This document shows, piece by piece, positions 44,601 to 56,916 of a stretch of DNA of 64,000 nt. Position numbers and translations under genes: made by a program. Numbering within the stretch: position 1 is the stretch's first letter; each line of letters starts with the position of its first letter. The DNA is from Microdochium bolleyi. Its lineage: Eukaryota > Ascomycota > Sordariomycetes > Xylariales > Microdochiaceae. The notes under the pieces are model-generated. The model saw nothing but the letters and a program-made list of their open reading frames with translations, searched no databases and was not told where the DNA came from. The stretch lies in assembly GCA_001566295.1 (NCBI GenBank), contig KQ964253.1, positions 992,001 to 1,056,000 of the forward strand, read 5' to 3'.

Positions 44601-47600
44601 TGGGTCAACTGTGGCAGGTCGCAGCCAAGGGGTCTTGATCAGGCCATGAGGCGGGCGCCAGCGACGGGGGCAGGCCGAAAGCAGCAGCTGTGATGTTTGT
44701 CAAGGCATCTGATTGCTGTGGTTGAGGGTGCAGGCGCACAGCAGCTTGGCCAGCTTGGCGGACTTGGCATCGGCCGGGTCGCAAGGATGCCCGGAGTGCA
44801 TAGTAAAAGTAGCGTATCCGCACCAACAAAGACGACCCACGTGCGCCGTTTAAAGGGCGAGTAACTCCAGGTCGCCCCTTCTGTTTAAGCATCTTTTTTA
44901 AGTCGCCTGCAAGCCGTCAGAGTGGAGGTCCAAGCACGGGTGATGAGAGGACGAGGGGCACACACGCCCCGCGCACACCCACCCACCTGACTCAACAACA
45001 GTCATGGATGCGCACAGCTCCAGGCGAGGCACACCACCGTGCCGTCCGTAGTACTCGGTGCACCGCACCAACACACACTCGTAATCACCACTATCACAAG
45101 ATCCCACCCCGAGGTCCTCCCGGCCCCGCGCGCCCGAGACGAAATCCTGCTCGGCACAGTCCACCAGCCCTGGCAACCCCCACTACGGTAGACCCCCTCT
45201 GTACGGAGTCCGTTCTCCATTACGGACGGCTTCTCGGATCAGCTGGGATGCTGACTGGCTCGCGCAAAGCCAAGTCTGCTCAGCGCCGCCTGCCAAGCGG
45301 TGGTGGGGTCCGGGGCCCTGCGCCCTGCCTCTTGCGAATATCTCGCTCATTCGCTGTCGTGGGCAGCTCTGCCGCGCAGAGCCAGACCGCTGAAGACAAC
45401 GGCTAGGTCTATGGCACTTCAAAACTCGACGTCAGCACAAGTTTAGGGCACAGTATTGCACATTAGCGGACTACGGCGATAACACACACGGGTTTTCAAT
45501 CACATATGCTGCACGTGGCTTCGCCACGACAAAGTCCTCTGTCTCACCAGCCGCGGTCGTGATCGGTCTCGCGACACGGGCTCGCTTTGCCAGCGTCTGT
45601 TGTTCTCGACATCGATGCTTCAGCCTCTGTTCCACAGCAAACTCTCTTTGGCCGCCCTCTACCAAGATTGACATGTGCAGTGGCTGACGTGGGCGTGTCT
45701 CAAGTCTGCGGTCAACTCCAGGTTGGAGACGCGCCACATTATTGTCTGTGTGCTCGTGCGCACGAGCGCGAAGATCAGTGAGCATCAAAATGTCCTGTTT
45801 CGGCTGGACACCTCGGAATCCCGACCCTAATTGAGACACCACATGTCTGTGTCGTCGCTGAAACAAAGTACGCGGCAAGGGAAACAGCACCTTCGTTGCG
45901 ACGGCGGTATGGACAGTCGCGGAGATGTCGCTGACAGCGCGCCACGGCTGTAGTGGCGCGATGCGAGAAGCGACACATTCTTCGCGTACTTCATGATCTC
46001 GCCGTTCTATCCAGGCTGCCGCTGGCGGTGGTCTGAGTCGACGGTTTGGCTTCTTCCTGAACCCTACCGGCGCGGGCTTGCGCAACATGCCCACGTAATG
46101 AGCCCCTGACAGGAAGGTCATTGGCCAGGCAGCCCAGCCGTCTCATTTGGCCACGCACCCCGAAAAGAAGCTTAAATCTAAAAGCCAGACTCGACCCAAG
46201 GCAGAAAGGTTATTTTAGCCGGGGATGCCAGCCAGGCCTCGTACGACAGCAGCAGGACGGCAACTCGTAGCTGCACATTCTGGAACTACGCCAACCGTTC
46301 TCAGAGTAAGTCGCAGCATCCGCCAAACACTAAACGACGCCGGTGTCACTGATCACCCACCAGCGCTCGCGCCCGCGAAGCGTTGAGGCGAAGGGTAGGC
46401 CCCAGCAGCGCCGGCCCCAAGAATGACCCTGTCAGCCAATGCTTGGCAATAGCTTGGCTCTTTCTTGATTGTTCTTTTCTTGGCCCTTTTGCGCCGGAGC
46501 GATTGATCGTCTCTCGGGCGTCAGACGGTGGCTGGAGCCTGGCCCACCTGGATCCGAAGGCCTGTCAGCCGCAAGCACCGTTCTATCTACAATAGGGTAC
46601 TGGGTTTAAGGTGGCCCCATCTTCGGCTTGGCTGCAGGGGTCCGGCCCCCGACGGCGACAGGCCACCTGGATAAATCGGCAACGACGGCACGCAAGGGCG
46701 TGGGCTTCGGGTTTCCTCTCGTCATACGCAGCGACCAATGGCATTCGGCCGCTCGTCTGACTGATCCGTCATGGGCGATGTGCAGCTGCTATTCCCGCCA
46801 AGCCCAGCCCAGATGCTCCTTATCCGCACCGACTTATTAATTACTCCATTTGCTCATGTCCGACAAGCCATGGCTGAGTGACCAGGAGCACCAGAATGAT
46901 CGGTTGCTTGCTGCCTTCTGCACACGTGACAATCACAAGGGCGTAGGCGCGCGGTCAGGCATGGGGGGCCCTGAGATCTCTATCTTGCTTAAGTCAACTG
47001 ATGGCAGCTTCGCCTTATCGAACACTTGGAAGGTGTGCGTGCAGGGACAATACACACACGCACACACCCACAACTGCCTCGTCCCACTCTTTAGGCGCAC
47101 TTCCTCCGTCTGGTCAAACCTTTGGCCCAGGAATGTGAGCTTGCCATTTCTGTTCTATCGCGCGAGACCTTCGCCTCTGTCTCGGAGTGCCACCCGGTGC
47201 TGGCTCACAGCCTCATTGGTCAACCAGCGGTCACTCGGAAGCATCACTCCCTGGGAGGACAAGTGCTTAGGTCATGGCAATGTGGCCACTCTGATTCAAG
47301 GACCTCGGCACAACAGTACTCGGATCCGACCTGTTTGGAGGAGATGGGCCAGAGGTGCTGCTGTACCTACATTCAATATGCACTCTCTATCCTCCGGCAG
47401 CCAGCATGCTAAACAACAAACTACGCAGCTCTTGTCCACGAAGCTCATGATGACGTACATTTCCACTTAATACACGGCACCTACGTCCCGTGCATGACTC
47501 CTCCTGCCTTGTTTCGTGGGGAAGATTGCTTGGTTCTCTAATGCAGGTAACACGCGTGCCGAAGCCCGGGGTGGTGCCGGAGTTCCGGTACTGGTCTCAT

Positions 47601-50600
47601 GTCTTGTCTGGCGCCTTGGAGAGGCGTGCGGACAGGCAGGCAAAGACACGTGTGGTCGTGCAACCAGCCAAGCCTTGGACAGCGTGGCTAAGCAGGCTTG
47701 CAAAGTGTGTCTAAATGGCCAAAGGCGAGGCCGGCAGATTTGTCTGCTAGAGATAGTTGCCAGGCAGCCAAAAACTACCCGCCTGCCTGCCTAGCTGCTG
47801 CGGTACCATGGTGCCATCAAGGCGCTTCGGCTCCTGGATAGTTGCAAGCCGTCTAAGTGTAGGTATCGCGTCTGAAGCCGTGCTGTTGGGATAGAAGAGC
47901 GAGTGTCCCGACACTGAAGTGACGTGCGGGAGACTCTGGCTGCTGCTGCTGAGTCGTCTCGCGCTGCTTCTACGGTCATCGTTGTCGTCGTTGTTGGTCG
48001 TTCTCCGCGGACCGCTGCACTTTCCGGCATCGCACCTTCACGCTCACGGCACGCCCCGGTCCAGTGACTGACTCGGCATTGCCTTCCTGGTGGGGATCTC
48101 ACCGCTTCTATTGCAACTGTATGGATGCTATTCGCAGTGAGTCTCACATTGCCGTACGTTGCCGGCAACGGCGGCGCGGGGGTGCGTTTTTAGTTGCCCA
48201 TGTGATGGTGGTGGTGGTTGGTGGCGGTGCACCGTTCATCACGTTCCCGTGCTTGGAGAGAGAAGAAGAGCCGAATGATCCGGGGAGGCGACGGGGACAA
48301 GTTGCAGGTTCAAGTAAGAAACTTGGCATACCTGGTGATTGTTCTCGTGTATGCCTTGGTCTTCAACGCGCTTTTGTCCTCGTCTTGCTCTCTTCTCTCT
48401 CTGCCGAGGCGAAGAGTGAAAACCCCCAAAGGTGACGCGCGGTTGCTGAGAAACAAGGCGCGGCACGCAAAATCCTGGGGGGCCCGGCTAACCCGTACGA
48501 TGTAGCTTCGGTATCACGGTCACGATCAGTGCGAGAAGCCCCGAAGTGGCAGAGGTGGAATGTGACGGACGGGTCACACCTCATCCGTCTGGGACGGGGA
48601 CGCAGCCAGTTGTATAGAACAGACTGGTAGATGTAGCTTTGTCGTCGTCTCTGGCCTATGAGGTCCCGTACTCGGTACTTGCGATTCGGCTCCGTTCTGT
48701 GCATTCTGTGTTGAACGAAGTGTTGATATCTCGGCACCGCCCTTTGTCGATATAGGAAAATACGATAGTCTTTCGAGCTCTGAACATGCTTGAGTTCATG
48801 TGCATATAGAGATACTTCAATGTGTTATCGTGCTGACTATGTCATCTGCTTCGTTGGGTGAAGCAGTATGTAATACGGTCACGGATCGAACGTCACACAG
48901 ACACTCCGGTGACGGTCTTGTGTCGCAGTCCGAAGTTCTCATCATCGCAACTCCAGGTTATGAGTGATCTGGGCTGGTCTGACCTGTTTCCTTCTGCCTA
49001 ATCCCCGTGCTCGCGTGTTTGTTGCAGGACTCTCTCCGCGTTCCGGCATTTACCATCATATCACTTCATCACTGCGGTGAAATACTCGACTATCCCCCGA
49101 CGGTCTTGAGGACTGTTAGAATGCTCATTTCACGAGACTGATAATCTCAACTTTCCATGTACTTTGCAGTGGCACTTTTTGTATGTCTAGAAAGGAGATG
49201 TGGCATCACGAGGTCCCTCCCAGCAGCTGAAAACCGAACGGCAGCAATAAAGCATCTTGCGCCTTTGGCGACTGCGGTTTACTCGGATAGTCACATGCGA
49301 GGTGTTCCTGCCTGATATTGACCACGTCGAGGCAACGGCAAGAGATATCATCACACGCATGGGCCTGGCCGTAAACTCGAGTTCGTGAGCACGAAATGCA
49401 AGATTGTGGCGGTTCTCCTTCCCCTAACTGCACAGAGCAAGACGGCAGACGATCAGCCTCAAACATCCAGTGTTCCCTCGGCAATACTGTATCATGATCG
49501 AAGCTCCATCCATGCTTTTGTATGCTCTCGGAATCTCATGCTCACTGTCGTTCATTTCTGTGCCGAGGCGTCGGTTCCGCCAGAGACTTTCTGTGTGGTG
49601 TTGTGCTCTGCTCTGCGCCATTACTTGGGAGGGACACGGTCTCGCACGCAATGAGTTAGCATGACTACCTACTTGGTTAGGTCACTCCTCAGCTTTCTTA
49701 GATTTTCCATGTCAAGATCAAACGGCAAGTTCCCCAGCTGCGTGTCCGGCTGTGGAACAGCAAGTCGAGTTTCACAGCCTTGCTCCATCCTGAGGCCGCA
49801 GGGTGGTTTCCAATATCGTAGACAACTCTTTGTTGAGTTATTACGGCATGGCTAGGGTTCTATTGCCTTGTGACCCAGCTCCGGAAGGCCGATTGACTCC
49901 GTCCTGGAGCCAAGCGGCTCATCGAGCCGCTATCCGGCACAGGCTGGTGATCTCATGGCGGGCCAGGTTGGTGTGATATCGTCCTGGCTCACGAGGTAGC
50001 AGCAAGGCTAATGGATGACCTCCTGTCGCGGGATCTCGTGATTCTCTACATGCTCGACTACACTCTCGGCTCGACCGTCGGTGCCGCTGGTCAGGCAGCT
50101 CTTTCCACTACACAAATCCTGAAGAGGAAAAGCTACTAGATACTCGCCACTGAAGGGCTCGAAGGGCTTGGGGGATTCCGGTGCACCATAAGATAGGTAA
50201 CTCAAATGTCCCAGCTCGGCAAACAGTGATGGCACCATCACCAAGAGCCACCACAGCAAGGCCTGTACGATGGATAACTGATGGTACACTCTCCCCTCGC
50301 GGGCGTATGCCGCCGCGACGAAACCGCGACAGCAAGACAGTGCACGAAGCGCACCCAGGGGCGCATGTACATTTCTGTCCCTAGACATCGAGGCCGGGAC
50401 GGGCAAGCAATATCACCCTTCCAAATACCAAGCGCTTTTACATGAAACATTTCATTGTAGCCAAAGCAATCACCGGCAGGAAAGAGATCCAGACGTTCTG
50501 CGGGCTTCCAGCCGTGCAGACCCTGGTCCATCGCGTGATGCGCGTCACGACAATGCCGCGACTCGGGTCCCATGCTGCCATACCACTCGGGGAGTAGTTT

Positions 50601-51667
50601 CGTGTAAATGGCAGCATACTAAGGTCAATAATCGCATTAGGACACTCCGCAGCTAGTTTTTCAATGTGTTTTGGTCGTTGTGCGAGTTCTGTGGATTATT
50701 GATGTTGAAATCAACCAGTTTGAACTACAAATGTTCATTGATTTATCCATGGAATTGGGAATAATTATATAAAATTGCCATCTCCGTGGATGACCATCTG
50801 AAGCACACAAATCGAGTCGAAATGTATTTAGCATCATCGTAGACCACCTCAGAGCCTCTCAGAACACGAATTCACCCACGATACGCTGCTCACGTCGGCG
50901 ATGAAGTCCAGCGGACAGTCCACAAAACAGTGCGAACACAGTACATGCAATGTCTCGATAAGCTTATCTGGACCCTGCTGAGGACCCTTAACATGATGCG
51001 CTCCCCGCCCGGGTCAGAACGACGACAAGCTGACGGAGCTCTTATCGCGACAGGAGCTCCCCACTTCCGGCCGGATAAGAGCTTGACGTCCTCCCATCCA
51101 CTTTCGGACACAAAGTAAACATTACCCAGTCCACGCATTCCAGGATCCGCCGAGCGCGCTCGACCCAGTACACGCGCTCGAGGTCCGCCAAGATCAAAAT
51201 ACGAGCGCGTCATTGAGGCTGTCTCACGAGAATGGAGATCAAGGCAAGTGTTAAGTATCATACCAAATAGCTGTTTCATTGGTATATTACAATGTAAGTC
51301 AAGACTCATCACTTCGTGTCAGAAACGACCTTCCAGGACCATGCGTCCTCTGCGCCTCTCGACGGGGCACTGCTTTCCCCCATGGCCCGCGCGTGCGCCT
51401 GTACAGAAAATACCCTCATCTCCTCTCCGCGCAGTGGAGCGGAGGCGACGGGGAGGGAAAATATAAACAGTCATGGGGGTGTCCGTCGATAAATAAAAAT
51501 CCCATCCTAGCCGGCCGGAAAAGCAACCCTCTTTGTGCGTGGCTGCCGGGAAACCCTCGGCGCGCTCGAAACTCGCTTGTAACCCAGATATACCCCGAAC
51601 GCCTGTAGACCGCCAGTAAACCAGAGATGTGAAGAAAAGTCAGTCAATCAGGAAACCAAGGCCCGCC
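41693..51667. other. Gene-free region of about 10 kb upstream of the WOPR gene
   Basis: This interval runs from the WOPR start codon to the 3' end of histone H1, also on the minus strand. I read it on both strands. Open frames of up to 301 codons (43117-44022 minus) and 216 codons (45471-46121 minus) overlap many others, have skewed Arg/Pro/Cys composition, and lack conserved motifs or splice structure. The interval contains CA/CG-rich dinucleotide runs near 42721-42755 and pyrimidine-rich stretches near 42600 and 43330. No transposon, terminal repeat, tRNA or AT-rich block was seen. It probably holds a long leader and distal control sequence for the WOPR gene, possibly non-coding RNA. Confidence 0.45.
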
Positions 51668-52615
51668 TTACGCCTCGGCCTTGGCCTCCTTTTTGGTGGC
51701 CTTCTCCTTCTTTGGCGCCGCGGCCTTCTTTGGCGCAGCAGCCTTCTTAGCGGGAGCGGCCTTCGCCTTGCTGACACGGCCGCTGGCAGTCTTCTTCAGC
51801 GGCTTGTCGGCGGGCGCCTCCTTCTTGGCCGCGGCCTTCTTGGGCGCAGCCTTGGCAGCGGTCTCCTTCTTGGGGGCAGCAGCCTTCTTCGCCGCGGGCT
51901 TCTTCTCAGTGGTCTCCTTCTTGGCAGCAGCCTTCTTGGGGGCAGCGGCCTTCTTGGCGGCAGGCTTCTTCTCGGTGACCTCCTTCTTGGGAGCAGCCTC
52001 CTTCTTGGCAGCCTTCGCAGTGTCCTCCTTCTTCTTCTTGGAGAGCTTGGTACCGCCAGACGGTCCTGTGGAATGGTTAGCACCGAGCCTGACAGCATCG
52101 GAGGCGTGGAGTGCGACTTACCCTTGGGCTGCTCGAAGTGGCCCTTGTCAACACCGGCCTTCAGGGCCTTGTTGAACAGAGAGTCGAACATGTTGTCCGA
52201 GACGGTGATGGTGTTGTTGGCACGGACATACTTCTTGAGCTGCTGACGGCTGGAACCGTTGCGCTCCTTGAGCTGTTGATGGGGAAGAAACGATGTCAGT
52301 CATTGCTAAGGATGATACAAGCGCGACGCGCCGACGACAGGCGCATGTTGGACATGTCAGCGTGGCGATGCCGTGTCAGGCGAGAGCCAGCCGTGCCAAG
52401 TCACACAATGCGCCTGCGCGGGGTCATGTGACGCGACAGCGAGGATGGGGAGGGTGTATTTACAGCAACAATGGCATCAGTGATCATGTCCTGTGAACTG
52501 TTAGTTGTGCTGTTCAACCGCAATGCTGGGATGCGTTGGAGGCGTCGCGTACCTGGTAGGAGCCATGGCTGGCCTTGGGCTTGGAGGCAGCAGCTTCGGT
52601 CTTCTTGGGAGGCAT
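51668..52615 (-). CDS. Linker histone H1
   Basis: Exons 52615-52553, 52490-52464, 52272-52122 and 52065-51668 join in phase to 212 residues. Introns are 62, 191 and 56 nt, and the second exon is only 27 nt. The linker histone binds at the nucleosome dyad and compacts chromatin. After MPPKKTEAAASKPKASHGSY comes the winged-helix H15 globular domain (DMITDAIVALKERNGSSR, QQLKKYVRANN, FNKALKAGVDKGHFEQPKG). The remaining 130 residues are a Lys/Ala/Pro tail with many AAKK and APKK repeats. Length and order are as expected for a filamentous ascomycete H1. A TATA box lies about 200 nt upstream. Confidence 0.95.
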
Positions 52616-52811
52616 TATGGCTGGTTGTGTGGGTTCAGAGGCCTGGTGTGTGTTTGTGATTGTTGGTTTGATGTTGCTGTCGGATGACTGCAAAAAGGCT
52701 GAATGAGCTGCGTCTTTTGGTTTAGAAGCGAGAAGAGTCGTGAGCGTGATCGAGAACAGAATCGGGAGGGGAGAGTGTGTCGGTCGGGGCGCGAGGGGGT
52801 GGGCGCACGCG

Positions 52812-52819
52812 TTTATATA
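52812..52819 (-). promoter_or_regulatory. TATA box of histone H1
   Basis: TATATAAA on the minus strand is about 197 nt upstream of the H1 start codon, followed by a C/A-rich leader without ATG close to the start. The match to consensus is strong, but the transcription start is not known. Confidence 0.45.
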
Positions 52820-55800
52820 CAGGACGGGGGCTTGTGCGCAATCAGTAAGGAGCAGTGCAGCACCAGACAGTCTCGACGCCCTCCCGCACCCACCCACCTC
52901 GACTCGCCCACAATCACACACACACCTCTCGTCCCCCCCTCCTTCCTTTTCCTTTCTTTCCTCGTCTTCTCCCGTGTTTCAACGGTTGACATTTAATTCA
53001 TGCCCCTGTCAACTTTGCCAGCCTCATGCAGGGTTCTCAGATCGGGTTTCGAAGAGGACTCAAGTGCACTGCATGGGTACGCGTGGAAGAGTTCTTGCGC
53101 ATTGTGCCATAGGCTCCGGTTGTCGAAGAATGCCAGCTCATCGCGACCACAACTGCGCAATATCCCCATATGTCTTTGGTTCCACTAGCTGTGACAAGAG
53201 CCGCCGGAGGAGTGCCACTGACTCAGGCGAGAACCAAGCATGCCTGGGCTGCAAGCCGCGAAGGATGACGAGAAATCAGAATTCCACGACGGCACCGGGC
53301 CGCGGAGGCTCAGTTGGCTATGTGTCAGGCGCTACCGATCAGGCCGCAAGGTCCGGAGCGTGTCTCTACTGAATTCCACCTGTGAAGTCTGACAATGGAC
53401 TGCTGGTGTCATGATAACTCTATCGCGCACGACAGCTGGACCGGCTGGGGCTGCGTGGAGAGAAATGTCGCATCACCAGATCCCACGGGTGAGGATGTGG
53501 CGGCTGGGGCAGGCAATGTGGCGGCTGGGGCAGGCAATGTGTCTGCCGAGTGGCCAGGACCTTGACCTGGCTGGGCTCAATCCGTCTGGCCACTCAGGTC
53601 AACTCTGGTGCTCCGTTCCGGAACTCATGACTTGGCCTAGCCGGGGATCGGGCTGCAGGCACCGCGCGGAACCGCCACGCAGGGCACCCGGCGTGCACGA
53701 TGATGTGGATGTGTGTGCGTGGTTGCGGAGGGGCTTCCCCTTCTCTGCGTGTCTCAACCCTCCGCTGCTTGCCCGTCCGTCCCACGGCGTCGCGCCTTCC
53801 TGGCCCAAACCTTGTCTGGACCTGGAGCAGATGCAGCGAGGTTGTTGTGCTGGCCGAGCCCCGCTTCCAGAGAAATACCCCCTGGTTGCCGCCGGCCAAT
53901 CAGAAAAAGGCGTCTGCCTTCACAACTCGGCCTATTTTCCCACGTCGAGGACTCGAGGTCCCCAGGTGAGCTCTGCCCGCCCTCCAACTCTGATCCAGAT
54001 CATGCGCACAGCCATGCTCCGACTAGCTCCTCTGGCCTCCCGTCGCCAGTCCTCTCCTCGCCGGGGCCGGCCAGATCATCACACGCTCCGTCCCTCCAAT
54101 CCGCCGGCGTCTGTCGCATACCCGGCCGGTCCCCCGCCATCCCACCTCGTTTTCCCAGTCGCCGTCCCCGTCCACTCCCTCTTCTTCACCTGGACTGCCA
54201 TTGCTGCCCAACACAAGTCGAGTCTCAGGACGTGGCTGTGCGTGAATCGCTGATTGACAACACGGGTCTCGGATCAATCGTTTCGCAATTCGAAGCATGA
54301 GCAGAACCTGTTGCGTGATATCAAAAGGCTGCATGCTTCTTACACGCACAATCTGGGGCGCAACTTCATGCGCCGTGCATTCGTGTCCCAAGGATCGATT
54401 ATCTGCGCGCCCTGCTGTTCTGCAACCATCTGTACTTAGCGATGTCTTGATGCATTGATTGACCGAATGGCGCATGAGCGGCGTTTGCGCATTCATGGCT
54501 GGTGTGCAGCGGTTATTAAAGTCACAGGCCTTGATGGATGTCCAGGCTGCGACGAGGCTCGGCGGTGGCGCAACAATCGTGCTCCATGAAGCCATCTGCG
54601 CATTCTGGTGCGAATGGATTCTCACCAGACCACCAAGTCGTATCACAATCCCAACAAGGTAAATCAGCTCTCCATTACTCTCTCTGTCGATTGGTACCCT
54701 TTTTGTCACTCTTCATACCTTGTCACGTGGTTGTCAGTGATTCTCCGCAGACACCGCCTGAAGCACCGTGGTGTTTGTGCGCCCGCTCCAGAGGCCCCGA
54801 GAAGATCACATCCTCCCGCCCAGCAGCCAGCACTAGGTTTCGAGAAGACTTCGCAGCCATTTTGAGCGGTCACTCGGATGCCAGTCGAGTCTTTTCAGAC
54901 TTTTCGACGATTTTTCCTGTCAACTACGACTGAGCTCGGAAAACAGCGTGTGCTGGAATCGTGGCCCCACCAGGGACTCACCCTGTGTGCGTGGGTGTGA
55001 TGTTGTCTGAGATTTGGCAGGCGCGCGTCGGCCACCCTTGCCATCGTGCCTGCCCGGCTCGAAGCCGTGCATGGACCTCTGTCCTGCCCATGCACCGTGT
55101 CTGATCCACCTTGCCCGGACTTGCCCTTAGAGAGCAAATCTTCTCGCTCCCACATTCGACGCAGGTTCTTCTCTTCTTCACATGCGACGGTTCTTCAGCT
55201 CCTCTGCGCGCTGCGACTGCAGCATGCCAGGTTGTCGCATGCGCTGGCGTACTTGTCTCGCGACATGATTGCCGGTTGCCTTCGCTCGCTCACCTGCGAC
55301 TCCGCGAACGCGGCCAGACGCACCGCAACAGCTTCACGCGATATCACCGCCTTCTGCTCACTGCCTGCGCGGTTTGGACACGCAACCTGTCTGGTTTCTT
55401 CACCAGAGTCTTGTCAGACTAACCGCTCTCCACGCGATCATTATCGTGGCTAAAAGGCGTGATCCATTCGCACGCTGCTGTGTGCAGCGCGGCTGAAGGC
55501 CGGCCAGGCTTGGCCACTCAAGCCATTACCCCGGGAAGGTTTCCAAGCTTGTTGGCTTCAGAATGCTGCCACACACCGTCTCTTGGAGCCGCGCGCGATG
55601 CTGTCAGCTTCCTCGAACATTAGGAGCAGACCAGATATGACGACGAAATGGACCGGCTCTACTCTCTGGCCCATTCTCTGCCAGGCTACGGGCTCGATCA
55701 GCTTCCTGCACGTCGCTGTCGCATCCTTGCTCACCCGATGAGCGCAGTCAGAATTGTGCAGCCTGGACTGCGGATGACCCGAAGCTAATAGAGAGGTTTG

Positions 55801-56916
55801 GTTCCTGAGCACGAGCTCGCAAGCACAAAGGACCAAAGTTGTCTGGGAATGGTAAGCACTACTCTTCGCCCACATTCTTCCCCTTCGCCCAACATGATGA
55901 GTTAGACCTTTATTCATAACAGTTATCCCTGTCTGAAGACAAGTTTGTCTGTGTTGATATCGTTCTACTTTCTGATTACCCAAGAGCATTGCTTCATTCT
56001 CTACTATATCACATCTGCATCGCACATGTTTCACGCGGATTGCTAATGCCCTATCTGCAGTCTAGATTCTTGCCAGAACTTGGATGCCCATGATGCATTT
56101 GTTCTTGTTCACTGTCTCGCGACGGTGAACTGCCCACACCCAGTGATTGAAATAGTCCGTGATTGCTTGAGTTCCATTCACCCGACACATCATGTTACGC
56201 TCGTGCCACTGAACCCCTGATTTAAACTCGTCTTGAAGCTAGGCGCGAGGGTTGGTGATACCTTTAATTGCCCCTGGTTCCGCTAGGCATCAAATGCGAT
56301 ACGGCCCGTGTAGCAGTGCATCGCTCGTCGTAGTGTGAAATACTCATCGCAGCTGTCATGCATGATACTTTATTTCATCGACCCGATCGTGCTCATGTGA
56401 TCTGCGTGGAGTGGGCAATTGACCAGGCGCGCCCGGCGCGACCGGACCAAGGCTCGCCGGGCCCTCCGTGCGCGCGCACACGAGCATGGGGCAGGCACGA
56501 TGACAGTGAGGGGTGGCTTTTCCCTCATTACGTACTAGCCGTAGCTCAACCTCGCCCAGGTTCGAGAGCTTCGCCAGTGGTCATCCACGTCTCCCGAGGT
56601 GTCCTGCAGACTTCCGCCGAGCCTCGAGTCTTGTTGTCCATTCCTTTCAGCGCAGGGCTGTATCGCAAACGGTCGGCAGCATCACGGCATCTCGAGGTAG
56701 CCCAACGCAAAGCTGTCGCCTACTGCAGTAAGCTCCACGCAGTTCTAGGTTGTCGTCAGCGCCAGCTCCACCACCAGGCGCCAGCATTGTCCGCATTCGC
56801 CCTTCCCAAGCATGGCACCGAGCATGCGATAAAAGGAAGCCTCAGGAAACGACTCTCGGCAAAGATATCCCGTGACCATAGAAGCTTTCTGGCTTGTATC
56901 GACCTCCGTAGTCGCC
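52820..56916. other. Divergent 4.1-kb intergenic region
   Basis: Histone H1 (minus) and the NPF-motif gene (plus) start outward from here. Open frames of up to 280 codons (53411-54253 plus) are mutually overlapping on both strands and carry no recognisable domain. A 21-nt tandem duplication lies at 53495-53540. No RNA gene or transposon was seen. Confidence 0.4.
53495..53540. repeat. 21-nt tandem duplication
   Basis: The unit ATGTGGCGGCTGGGGCAGGC plus one base occurs twice at 53495-53515 and 53516-53536, followed by a partial third copy (ATGTG). It lies in non-coding DNA. Confidence 0.9.

Noticed and set aside
41693..51667. RIP-mutated or AT-rich transposon island
   Set aside because: By eye the base composition stays similar to the rest of the window, with no long TpA-rich blocks or terminal repeats.
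53411..54253. 280-codon plus-strand frame
   Set aside because: It overlaps equally long frames on both strands, includes the 21-nt duplication and has no recognisable domain.
56872..56916. Upstream extension of the NPF-motif protein
   Set aside because: The 15 extra residues are hydrophobic and follow no splice signal. The ATG at 56917 leads directly into the Ser/Pro-rich sequence with the first NPF.
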